Positions 13,201 to 24,160 of a DNA stretch of 64,000 nt are shown here, in pieces (position 1 is the stretch's first letter; every line of letters starts with the position of its first letter). A model generated the notes under the pieces. It saw only the letters and a list, made by a program, of their open reading frames with translations. It ran no database searches and was not told the origin of the DNA. The stretch is from Hofstenia miamia (Eukaryota; Xenacoelomorpha; Acoela), in the NCBI GenBank assembly GCA_004352715.1, contig SCFE01000063.1, positions 1,864,792 through 1,928,791 on the forward strand. The letters are read 5' to 3'. The position numbers were made by a program, and so were the translations under genes.

Positions 13201-13439
13201 CATACGTATAGTATATACGTATACCGTCGCACACTAAGACAAACAACTTTCAATTTTGTCTAGTAAATATTTCATTTGTAATTCGCGCATAGTTTCAGGA
13301 TTTTTTGCATTATAATTATAAACTTTTGGGCTTTTGTTATGGAATATTGATATGTTATCTAAAACATTTAGTGCAGAAACCAATTGATTGCTTCTGGTGT
13401 CAAATGACCACGAAATAGAATTTGAATATTGAACTTAGG
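10252..13439. other. non-coding stretch with microsatellite
   Basis: No gene supported. Open frames at 10,767-11,078 (minus), 11,041-11,280 (plus) and 12,129-12,314 (minus) have no recognisable domain. A (TA)n microsatellite occupies 13,047-13,071, and a run of GTATAC-like steps follows at about 13,170-13,230. Confidence 0.5.
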
Positions 13440-13690
13440 TTTTCTTGGAATAGAATTTCATTGTACCAGTCCCATTTACTCCCATTGGATTTAGTCCCAC
13501 TCCCTTCTCATGCAAGTCTCAAGAAATTTTTTGATACCCTGTTCTCATGTGGTCACAGACATAACTTCTATTTTTGCTAAATTTGGAAAAATATTAGGAA
13601 TATTTCGAAATTTGCAGTCCGGGTTTCTTAATTTCTGTTCCCAATCCCATTTTAGTCCCAGCACCACTGAAATATTGAATGCTAGGTCAA
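13440..13690 (+). repeat. dispersed repeat family R1, copy 2
   Basis: Longest copy of family R1. It includes TCATGCAAGTCTCAAG, CTGTTCTCATGTGGTCACAG, TAACTTCTATTTTTGCTAAA and CCCAATCCCATTTTAGTCCC, ending in a CACTGAAATATTGAATG block that matches CACTGAAGTATT of copy 1. A 74-codon open frame crosses it, but the same frame is not open in the other copies. Confidence 0.5.
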
Positions 13691-14520
13691 ATTTGACTTC
13701 ACAGCAGTCAGCAGAACCCTATTTTGAATTCTGACTCATGCGCGGTGACTCATAATCTGATTTTTCAAAATGTCATTGATACAATGTTTGTGATAAGCAT
13801 ATTTACATTATAAAACAAGGTATTCCAGGACTCAAATGAAAACTGATATTTTTCAATCAAGATTTAAGTATCATAAAAAGGGTGTGACAATCAAGAATTC
13901 GATGCAGGAGGAGAAAATTTGTTGGTGGACCTTTGATTTAATGTGACTTTGTAATTTAACTACTTCAGCATTAACGTTTTGCAATTTGTCAATGGCCCCA
14001 TTAATGTTTGGATTGTGACGGATATTGAAAAAAATCATTGTTTCATTCTATGTTTATCCAACGAATTCGCTCTCCTCTTCCTGTTTGATGCATAAAAATC
14101 TGCAAAATCGTTTCTCTGAATTACTTTCAATTGATTTTGTTTAATATTAAATCAGGTTCACAATTTAATTTAGAAAACTGCCTGATTTCTCTTTCAGAGT
14201 TCAATTTTAATCCTCAGTGCCAAGAGAATTCCAATTGACTTAATACTCTAGAAATAGTAGTTTGAAAGCAAGGTTAAATCTTTCCCCTTTTGTTAATTAT
14301 AGTTGCGTAATAAGCCATGTTGGAACTGAGTTCAAAAAATTTGTGGATTTTTTAAACCAGTTAAATAATGATCTTAGCTATTGGAAATGTTGGAATTTAT
14401 TGGAATTCATTCCTAAATTGTTAAATATAATTTTCCTGGTTAATTAATTACTTTTTTCTCACTAACAATAATAATAAGTTTTCAAAAAATGGAAAATTAT
14501 ACCCCTGATTGATGAAATGA

Positions 14521-15593
14521 GCAGATATTTAGAAACAAAATTATAGGGTTATAAACATAAAAGTTTGAAATATACACCACGTATCACTAAGAACGCTCCA
14601 CAACTTTTTGAGTAATATAATTAAAAGTTTAATGGGAGGGGAAATAGGGTTAGTCAAAAATACTTAATGTTGACCAAGGTGGCATATCCAACCCGTAGAC
14701 GAAAGCTGAGCTGTAATCGGCTCCAGTAAAATCATTGCTTCTGAATAATATATAATTTAATAAATGAAATATTGAAATTTATTGCATTCATGCGTATGAT
14801 AATAACATAAATTAGGATTAGTGGGTTGGATCTAGTCTATTATTCTTGGAAGGCAATGAAGAAACCCGATTCAAATGACATTCCCGACAATCTAAATACA
14901 GAGACGTAGAATCGGGGATGCTGGGGGTGCTTGCTCAATGACATCGACATGCGTTGAGTAAGCATGAAGTAAAATTTAAGAAGTATGCTAAAATTCATAT
15001 TGATATTATATGCTAAAATTTCAAGAGAAATTTCGAAAGACTTATATGTTTTTGATNGCAGATATTTAGAAACAAAATTATAGGGTTATAAACATAAAAG
15101 TTTGAAATATACACCACGTATCACTAAGAACGCTCCACAACTTTTTGAGTAATATAATTAAAAGTTTAATGGGAGGGGAAATAGGGTTAGTCAAAAATAC
15201 TTAATGTTGACCAAGGTGGCATATCCAACCCGTAGACGAAAGCTGAGCTGTAATCGGCTCCAGTAAAATCATTGCTTCTGAATAATATATAATTTAATAA
15301 ATGAAATATTGAAATTTATTGCATTCATGCGTATGATAATAACATAAATTAGGATTAGTGGGTTGGATCTAGTCTATTATTCTTGGAAGGCAATGAAGAA
15401 ACCCGATTCAAATGACATTCCCGACAATCTAAATACAGAGACGTAGAATCGGGGATGCTGGGGGTGCTTGCTCAATGACATCGACATGCGTTGAGTAAGC
15501 ATGAAGTAAAATTTAAGAAGTATGCTAAAATTCATATTGATATTATATGCTAAAATTTCAAGAGAAATTTCGAAAGACTTATATGTTTTTGAT
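14521..15593. repeat. 536-bp exact duplication around a single N (assembly artefact)
   Basis: Bases 14,521-15,056 and 15,058-15,593 are identical as far as I can read them, from GCAGATATTTAGAAAC to GTTTTTGAT, and are separated only by one N at 15,057. Identical copies with no divergence, joined by an ambiguous base, are what an assembler produces when two overlapping contig ends are abutted instead of merged. The sequence itself shows no clear gene. Confidence 0.85.
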
Positions 15594-16904
15594 GTTGAGA
15601 GATCCAATACAGACGGGATTGAGGAACGAGTCGAATATTTAGGAACCTGTCTTGATTTGGACTTCTCAAAGTTATGTGCACTGCGTAATGACGAAAATGC
15701 TGAGTGGTGTTCAAGCACTAAGTATGTCAGCTAAGAGGTCTGCAACTCACACGGCATAAGCTTAGTACTGTGCGACGTCGTAAAGCCACAACGATGGAAG
15801 AGACGTTTTTGATACTGTTAAATCAATTTCATGCACTAGACAACACATCATTTAAGACATTGTGTCCAATATGTTGGTCATCACGTTTTGAGTATTTAGT
15901 GGTTCTTAGATATGCACGTGTTGGCATATATTTCCCTATATTCAGGAATGTCAGAAGTGCGTTATGAGGCATGTATCATTATTAAAAATTTATCTTCCAT
16001 TTTGTCGAAACGTATAATTTTTGCTGTCAATTTGATTTCTAAGGAACTACAGCGATCATCTGGTGATTTAGATTGAGCTATTCTGCATCTTAAGAATGAG
16101 AATCGGTAAAACACGCCGTTTTTCGATAAGGTTGCAAGAGATTATTGCTTAAATGATCTTTTAGAATGGTGGGTGTGCGACTATTGCTTTTATTGGGATT
16201 GTATTCAATAGGCACTAACGATGTGAAGAGCAGGTTGGAAGATGAAAAGAATCAACAGAAGTTCATTCACATAGCCAAGGAGAGATTTATGTTTATGCGT
16301 TTATTGCCATTTTGAATCTGATCTAAAAATTCAATTGTGGCTAATAAATTGTTAATACTGCTGTCAATCAACTCATCATATTATGCAATACTCCAATATA
16401 ATTTAAGTAATCATAGATTTATATCAAACCGCCCACTCGTTTCCCAAACCATCCTTTATTGAATTCACCTCTCACTATAACAAAAATGTTGATAAATTAT
16501 ATATTCCGAAGTTTTTAATTTAATATGTGAGCATAATATTAAAACTTTGTTGACGCAAGGAAACTTCAAATTCAATTAGTTACTAATAAATTAATTTCTA
16601 ATCTCAAATTTAAGAATGAAGAGTGTTTTTAATAAGCCTGCTTATTTCACTGAACGCATACCGTTTGCAAAAATAGGAAAGAACATGAAAAACACCATTG
16701 AGAACATTGAGGTTGAAAATTCAATTTGAAATCTGAATGTGAAATGTAATGACAATGACTTCTAATCGCTTTAATCAACTTAATGATGTATAAAACAAAT
16801 CAATTCAAGGAAAATCTGAAATTAACTACTTCAACTGTGGAAATTAAATCAAAGAAATTGTGCACTCTGATATATCCCAGTGCAAAAAACTTACGAAGCA
16901 GGAT
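15594..16904. other. non-coding stretch, possibly decayed repeat
   Basis: Short open frames at 15,522-15,734 and 15,770-15,967 have somewhat protein-like composition, but I recognise no family and stops follow quickly. No boundary of an element could be set. Confidence 0.4.
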
Positions 16905-17080
16905 CGTTGTAGTAGTATTTGAGTTTCAAAACAGCGCCTTTTGTTTGATAAGCTCTTATGTCCAATTTGGCCTAAATAGAAGTTGGACCGGGAGACCACA
17001 TGGGATCAGCAAATTTTATGGTACTGGGAGCAGTATAATTTTTCATGTTGTCCAAGTCTGGCGAGATAAAATATAAAACC
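16905..17080 (-). repeat. dispersed repeat family R1, copy 3 (inverted)
   Basis: On the minus strand it reads GATCCCATGTGGTCTCC, then CCAACTTCTATTTAGGCC and AAATTGGACATAAG. These line up with GATCCCGTGTGG / CTTCTATTTTTGC / AAATTTGG of copies 1 and 2. More divergent than the other two copies, so lower certainty. Confidence 0.4.
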
Positions 17081-17863
17081 AGTGAATATTGAGAAAACAC
17101 TCCATGATAAATTAATTGAAAGTTTATGTCCAATTACAGTAACTGCCGTTGAAAATTAGTTTCTAAAATATTATTTTCGAGAATATTTGAATGTGATGTT
17201 GACCTTTAGATATTTATATTTTCAACTCCAAATAATTACGGCGCAACAGGAGAAAAATCTAATTAAGTTTCTCGTTTAAAATTAATACAGATGCTTGATG
17301 GACACGTGATTTGCTTAATAAATCTTTATTTCGAAAGAATTAAGTTGTCAGTTCATCCGCAATTGACAGAAAAAAGGATTGGAATTGGAGTACTTAGTAT
17401 TTCTTCCAATAATATTTGAACAATCCTTTTTCAAGTTTCTGTGAATTACATATAGTTTGCGCTTTCATGTTCAAATCTTCAGAAACTTTATCTACATCCA
17501 CTATCAGTTTTATTCAATTGTAATAAGATTTCGTGTATAACTCAAATTTGATATTAGTTACAGTTAATACGCCCAGTTTTTATGAGGGCGTATTATGTCT
17601 AAGGAATCTTTGTATAAAAAGGTCCAAAATTTAAGCAATTGCTAAGCAATTGATTAGGCCATTTTTGGATAAATTTGTGATAAACGTATTTTTTAAAGGA
17701 AAAAATTATTGAATTGATTTACATCAACTTAACATAACTTCTATATTATCAGTGTTATCAGGACCAATATAGTCAATTTGAGACAATTTTCAACAATTTT
17801 CAATTTTTTTTTAAAACTGATATCGCAAGGATATGTTGCCACATTGTATGTGTGAACAACACT
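17081..17863. other. non-coding stretch, nothing recognised
   Basis: No gene or repeat supported. Confidence 0.5.
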
Positions 17864-19200
17864 AACACGTTGACGGCCATGTCAATAATATATGTTGACA
17901 AATATTTTTTTTACGAAGCCATATTAACGAAATATGCTGACGGATGTTTTTCATTTAAATAGCCGTCAGAAATGTTTGTAGGCGTTGTATGTATCATTCA
18001 ATTGAATAAATTTGCTCTAGCTTCATTTCATGGGTTTGGCGTCCTGTATTCAAATCTGTTTTTCATGCAGAATGGAAATGCAATTTTACCATTATTTTGT
18101 TTTAATAAAGTGTTACATATCAAAAAGAATAAGATCGGCAAATATAATTTTACAAAAATGCATTTAAATGACTCCGAAATTCAATTACACTCTGAATTTA
18201 GTAAATGAAACATTTGTTTTATTTATTTCTTTATTGACATTTACAATTTTAGCATTGTTTGGATAATAGAAACAAATAAAATTTTACAAAAGATATTGAA
18301 AAAGTACTTTGAATTGTTTATAAGAAAACTGAATTATTTATGACATCTGAATTACAATTGCAAATTTTTTTTTGAAAAACAAAATAATAATGAAATATTC
18401 GATATGGTAATTAATTTTTTTGTGAAGTTCAGCAAGGTGTTTGACACATATAGTTGGATTGTTTGTTCAACTGGAACAGAAATATTTTGACATTGGATTT
18501 TTTTCTCACAGCATCGCCCCTGCTCTGGCACATAGTTGTTCGTAGCAAAATTTGCATGTGAGATATATATCCTTATTTTCATTTACCAAAGGTTCCAGCA
18601 AATGCTGTTGTTTAGCCACATTTCTTCTGGTTTGATTCTTAGTAGATTATTTGCAATTATTCTCTTAACGTTCGTTTTTTTCATTTTTATTCTTATTATT
18701 TCTTGAAAGACTACATATGGATTCACACTGATAATTCCCAGGAGAAGCTCAATACAAAATTTTCGAAACCACTTTACCCCCTTTCAGAGTGTTTAGCATA
18801 CACATTTGTTTGGCTCACAAGTGTTTGGACGACTGCATCATTGACACATAATTCGAAAATATCAGTTGGTTTGACATTATTGGTTGCTAAACTCAAATAC
18901 AAGGGCCAGTAAAGTTAAAACTAGATTGTCTTCCAGTATATTGAGGATTTAGATTTTCTGATATTCTTTCTTTATTTCTGTTCGGTGTTACCTATCTCTC
19001 GTTGTTCTTCAATTTCTTCTTCCAATTTTATTAACACCAATTCTTTGTCAATTACACCATCAGCTTCATTATCAGTTAACCCCCCCCTCCCATAAACATT
19101 CATAGTTATGGTCGGCGACAGAATCATCATCAGATAAATCTGCACCATCTAAATCCTCATATATTTGCTGTTCTATGCCATCAATGTTGAGAAATCTCTT
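17864..19200 (-). mobile_element. piggyBac-like element, catalytic core missing
   Basis: Minus-strand translation gives an acidic N-terminal stretch (EDLDGADLSDDDSVADHNYE, about 19,165-19,105) and then KPTDIFELCVNDAVVQTLV...TNVYA (about 18,880-18,800). The latter matches the start of the piggyBac transposase domain (usually TPLE-F-LFFDDELL-LIV-ETNRYA). Within about 100 bases the reading passes to the end of the protein: RRNVAKQQHLLEPL, then a Cys-containing tail with CVKHLAELHKK, the equivalent of the C-terminal cysteine-rich domain. The DDD catalytic part, normally about 300 residues, is absent. At the far end CTAACACGTTGACGGCC (about 17,864) and TGTTGACA/GCTGACGG steps resemble piggyBac-like termini. 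The right terminus was not located. Stops and frameshifts are present, so this is a dead internal-deletion derivative. Confidence 0.6.
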
Positions 19201-20671
19201 ATATAATTCATTTTATACAATTTTCTAGCAAATTAACTGGAAAAATTTTATATTAGACATTGTTAACAAAGCATGCTGAATGTAGTTCAACTTATTTTGG
19301 CTCTCAAGAGACAAGTAATTGTTAACACTCTACTAAAGAGCTTTTGCGATCAGTGTTCAGCATTTTTTAAGCATACATAACGACTAATGGAAAAGTTAAT
19401 TCTATTTTTATTCTTGTTTACTAATCGCGATATTGTTTGCTGTCCATAAAACAAAGTTAATAGATGTCAAGTATTCAAGATTCCATTCCAGACAAAATGA
19501 GAATTTCGTTCTAATACCCGGAATTACTGCTTTAATGACAAAATCTCAGTCAATTTAAATGCAATTTAAAAATAATCTTTATAAAACCACATTGTGCACG
19601 TTGCGAAGTTTTGCATCAACTCATGTTTTATGACAGTAATTATATCAGCATAATTTACAGTCTTTTGATGATACGTTCTATCACATAGACAAAATAGTCT
19701 ATCGTATTTGAGTTAAATTTTGAAATTAAGAATCCTCCCATCCTTCCAATACCTTGTATTCCAAGAAAGTTGCAGGTTAGCCAGAACTTTTTCTACCTAA
19801 CCCATAGTTTAACTGCATTATAATTATACTATAAAATATTCAAAGGTTTAATGTAAGCCTAAATATTTTTTATACCATTGTATTTACTCTTGGCATAATT
19901 AAATGTTAGAATATCTACATTTTCAATGGATTTTCTCATGACTCTAACTATTAAAATTTTAAAACATTTAGTTTCAAACTTTTTCTTTGATTTTTAGAAA
20001 AGTGTTCATTACGTAAACGCAAAGCATTAGCGCTAATGTGCAATTAGTAAGTAGTACCTTTTGCTGACAAATTTAATGCAATTGCTTCTCTTTGAAGTTT
20101 AAAGTCTCAATTGAGGGATAAATGTCAATTTTTTTAAAGTAGGAAACAGCTTGTGCACTGTACAGGTCAGAGTTCCTAATTCGTGATCTAAAAATAGAGC
20201 AGTAATTCTTTCGATTCTCTGCGAAAAAAGTAACTAATCGTGACAGGCGTTAATAAATCATAGACTCAACGGCCACTTAATATTTTACGTTAGCTGAGCA
20301 ATTAAGAATGTCATAGATTGGTTTTTGTTAATTTCGTTTTCATCACTATTTATAATTGCTTCTTAAACAACTTATTTACAAAGTACAGGCGACAAAAAAC
20401 CCAGCGCTCTTAAATGATATTGTCATACATTGTTCAATGATTATACCTAACCTTATCTTATATATATATATATATATAATTTTCATTTACTTTTTGTTGT
20501 AAACTTTTATTTAAAAACATTAATGGATTATTGCCGAGATTTATTAATATGTACTGTTAATAAAAAACGCTTGGCAGAAAAAATAGTGCTTTAATTTATT
20601 ATTTTTTTCCAATTACATACACTTTAATTTACTTTTTTCAAATGAAAAATTCTCATTTGGGAAATGTTTTT
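19201..20671. other. non-coding stretch, nothing recognised
   Basis: No gene supported. Short (TA)n run at 20,458-20,479. Confidence 0.5.
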
Positions 20672-20780
20672 ACGCATGCATGTAAATGCTCCTTAACTCA
20701 TCTGCAGTATACTATTGAACCGGATTCTTAATAAAATCATTGCAAAGTCTGCTATCCCAACTGAAATTTATCCTGTGCAG
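20672..20780 (-). repeat. dispersed repeat family R2, copy 1
   Basis: About 109 bases that recur, inverted, at 44,025-44,132. Shared blocks on the minus strand are GTTGGGATAGC, TTATTAAGAATCCGGTT, AGTATACTGCAGATGAGT and ACATTTACATGCATGCG. Similarity extends over the whole length with scattered substitutions. No coding frame and no obvious terminal repeats. Confidence 0.7.
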
Positions 20781-22688
20781 CTAAAATACCTAAAATAAGT
20801 ATCACGTACTTTTCAACTTTCATTCCATTTTTTGTGACAATGCAACTGGTTGACATCTTTTTTATTTGTAGTATTCAGCAGTGACCAATGTTTACAAAAT
20901 TTTGGCTGTGAGGGCATTTTATTTCAAAGAATTTTCACTTGTCCAGTATGTTTGGCTCTTTATTAAGAATGAAAGTTCATGGCATAATGATGATAGGTTA
21001 TTGTCTGGCATCCGACTATAGCACTTGCTTTGCATCAATGAACGTATTAGCCATCCAAATCCAGAGTTGCTCTTGATACAATCATCTCACATGTGGATGT
21101 GCGTAGGAATAAGAATAAAGGATGTGCCTATGAAGTTTAAAAAATCAAAAAGATGAATTATGATTGAAAATTACTTCTCTTATCCTTAGTCGTCAGGTTT
21201 TATTGGTAATATTATATCACATTTCTTGTTATCTGATATTATTTTATTTTATGAGTTTATAATTCCAATTTTTGTAAATTGAATATGAAAAGTAAAAATG
21301 ATTCCTGGTGGTATGCTCGCACACAAAAGTGAATTGAAGTTGTACTAGTAAAATCGACTTACACGAACTAGCAATTCTACTAATTTCGTAAAAAAACTAT
21401 TCAAGTCAACTTTGGCTAATGTTTTCTCCTGGAAAACAGACATGGCCAGCAGCCAGTATATGTCGACCTACCCAATTCCCACTACTGATCTTAAATCAGT
21501 ATAACGCCATTTAAACAGTACTCCATGTGTGAGTATATTTTGCTTTTTACATTAAATGTCTTCATTTCCATTTGATTGTTCAGAAGTGATTATACCGCAT
21601 TTCTTTCACATGGAAAATTTTATTTCTGCGGGGAAATGAACATTAATTAGTAACTAACAGTTGTCGCCTTTAATCTCCGCCCGATTGCTGACTCTGTCTG
21701 TCAGTTATTTACACTCTTTGAGACGCTCACGAGGTAATTCGAATGACTGTCCCGGATGTCAAAGAAAATCCTTAAAACTCATTTACCCTCATTTCCTTCT
21801 TCTGACGAGTTGATAAATTTCGTAGGTTTCAAAGTCTGATTAACACAAAGTCCCTCAGTATAACGCACACCTCTATTGTCTAATAACTTAATTCCCTTTA
21901 TTTCATTTTTCTCTCACAACAGAAATTAACTCCCTTTTAATTTCAAAGCACACTGTATAATTTGTTTAGAACGACGTGTAGTCTATATATATATATATAT
22001 ATTATATACATATTCGATCTTGCTTATTCTCTCCAAAAATTTGATAACTTCGTTTGAGTGCTTCAGGGTAGAACCAACTAAGCCTAACTGACTCCAATTG
22101 AAGGCTTCGTGTGAAACCAGAAGTCTTAGGCCAGGCGCACACATCAGGGAGATGTTGTGCGAAAAATTGATTTAATTGTTGGGAACAGCTCCTAGATGTA
22201 GGCGAGTTCTTAGGGAATTGTCTGCAACAACAATAGCAATGAGAAAGCATTGCGGTTTTCAGTTATAGATGTTGCGTAATAATGAGGGAAAATATGTTAA
22301 TATGTTGTGAGGTATTTCCCTGCTATGTGCGCCCGGCCTTACTCTATTCAATTTTTGAATCTAAATCTTTATATACTTGCATAGATAACTAAATATTTAG
22401 TTATCTATGGTACTTGTGATGTGCGAGTACGAGCACTAACCGCATGTATCCGGTCCTACCCACCCGTTTGTAATGTACGTGTACACGGCTTTACCTTTCA
22501 CCTTATGTGTATTTTAAGAGGCGTTTCACGACTCAACCCAGTATCGTTACTATGGGGCTCGTTGCACTTTTTGATATCAAATAATCGCAAATCCATTTTT
22601 GTATTGTTTTAAGAGTCTGGTGCAATTAATATTAATATATAAACCGAAAATATACAATTTTTATTGAAAGTGAATAATTTTTGATGAA
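20781..22688. other. non-coding stretch, nothing firm
   Basis: No gene supported. (TA)n run at about 21,985-22,003. A segment at about 22,408-22,470 begins GTGATGTGCGAGTACGAGC, similar in style to the GTGATGTGCGGG start near 32,657, but no full element could be delimited. Confidence 0.4.
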
Positions 22689-24160
22689 GTTACTTGTACT
22701 TAAATAACATTGTCAGCCAATTTGCTTTCAAATATGGCATTGTTTTTACCCTAGTAAATAAATTTGGAAAATTTGGCAAAAAATTGCCAAATTATTGCCA
22801 AATATTTGGAAAGGATTTGCAAATCGATTCCAAATATTTGGCAAATATTTGCCAAATTTTATGCAAACTTTCCAAGAATTTGCCAAATATTTGGCAAATT
22901 TTCCAAATAATTTGCAAACTTTCCAAGAATTTGGCAAATTTTACCAAATATTTGACAAAGATTCCAAGTTTGGTGCTAAGTGATTTTTGTAGAATATATG
23001 AAATATATTAAACAATTACACTCATACATTTATGAAAAGCATTAAACTTTCACCAGCTTTTGTTATTAATAACAGCAGTTGGTTAAACTGCTTCACAGTA
23101 TACATAAGATGTATACAGAAGACGTATAGATCCAATACAGACTAATCATAGTCTAAACTACAGCAATGAACTGCCAACCAAATGCATTAATGCATTACTA
23201 TGCAAGTCAACGTCATAATTCTTAACTAATGCAACATTGAAAATTTTCCAATTAATTTTGTTTATATTCCGTAACAATTTGCTCAAAATTTTGGCAGTTA
23301 TGAATTATAACTTAAGCATTTATAATTATGTTAGATTTAAAAATGATTTCTGGTATGAACATAAAAAACTAATAGAATACAGGTTATAACACTAGTCCAT
23401 AACTAGTACTAATTGAGTATTTAAATGTTGCATAAATTATTCTTAGATATATAAATACTTTAATTGTTTATAACAGTAGTCAATGAAAAGTTGAAATTTT
23501 CGTTATATTGGTTTCAAAATTGTTTGAAATACTCAATTATATATTATGTACACGTTTATTTATTCAAATAAGCTTTAAAATTAATGAATGTACAAATTGT
23601 AAAAATTTGGAAAATTTGGCAATTATTTGGCAAATATTTGCCAAATATTTGGAATATTGCCATTTACAAAAATTATGCATTTTTTTCCAAATATTTGGCA
23701 AATATTTGCCAAATTTTCCAAACGTATTTACTAGGGTAATACTTGCAGCAACCAAATTCATAAGACCTTCTCCGTCAACTGGGCAAATAATGCTACACAC
23801 TTTTTCCAATACAGATTTTGTTAAGTTTACTAAACGAGCTCTTCCATCTTCATCCAAATCTTCCATTTTTACATTATTACGTTTTTCAGTACCGGGAATT
23901 GACCTTACACTTCTACTATTAATGCCAAATACACGACGTAAAGTAGAAAAAGAGGAAATTGGTAACGAATCCAGTTGTGGAGGATCTGCGTCTGACGTTT
24001 TGGATTTCTGTACACTAGTAGTTTACTTTGTTTTCTCCACTTTACGTCGTTTTCTACATATACATGCACATCTGACGCATTTAAGACAATTTCTTACATT
24101 TACAGCTTGATGACATTTCTTTTGTAGTTTTTGTTGCCGGTAATGCTAAGCCAAAAATTC
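22689..24160 (-). pseudogene. unrecognised Cys-rich coding remnant, split by the inverted-repeat element
   Basis: On the minus strand from about 24,130 to 23,740 one frame stays coding-like over about 130 codons with a single in-frame TAA. It has a cysteine/basic cluster (KKCHQAVNVRNCLKC, CACICRKRRKVEK; seven Cys in about 24 residues), then a Ser-rich linker, then MEDLDEDGRARLVNLTKSV and a stretch ending NLVAAS. There the frame runs into the terminus of the 988-bp element. If that element and one TA are removed, the same frame continues for 13 codons on the far side (22,746 down to about 22,705; ...FESKLADNVI) to a TAA. The Cys cluster suggests a zinc-binding module. I do not recognise the family. 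It may be a host gene fragment or an ORF of a large transposon. Confidence 0.5.
22749..23736. mobile_element. 988-bp inverted-repeat element with TTTGGCAAAT subterminal arrays
   Basis: The ends CCCTAGTAAATAAATTTGG (from 22,749) and, inverted, CGTATTTACTAGGG (to 23,736) form terminal inverted repeats that continue into AAAATTTGGCAAA on both sides. TA stands outside each end (22,747-22,748 and 23,737-23,738). The outer 230 bp on the left and 130 bp on the right are packed with alternating TTTGGCAAATATTTGCCAAA units, themselves palindromic. The middle (about 22,985-23,600) is ordinary AT-rich DNA with no transposase. A TA-targeting (Tc1/mariner-like) DNA element is the simplest reading, but the superfamily is not certain. 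The open frames seen across the arrays are artefacts of the repeat. Confidence 0.75.

Noticed and set aside
22694-23011. Asn/Phe/Lys-rich open frames on both strands across the TTTGGCAAAT arrays
   Set aside because: They are by-products of the repeat unit, which lacks stops in several frames.
23508-24110. 200-codon plus-strand open frame
   Set aside because: It is antisense to the Cys-rich minus-strand frame and crosses the inverted-repeat element; the minus strand has the protein-like composition.
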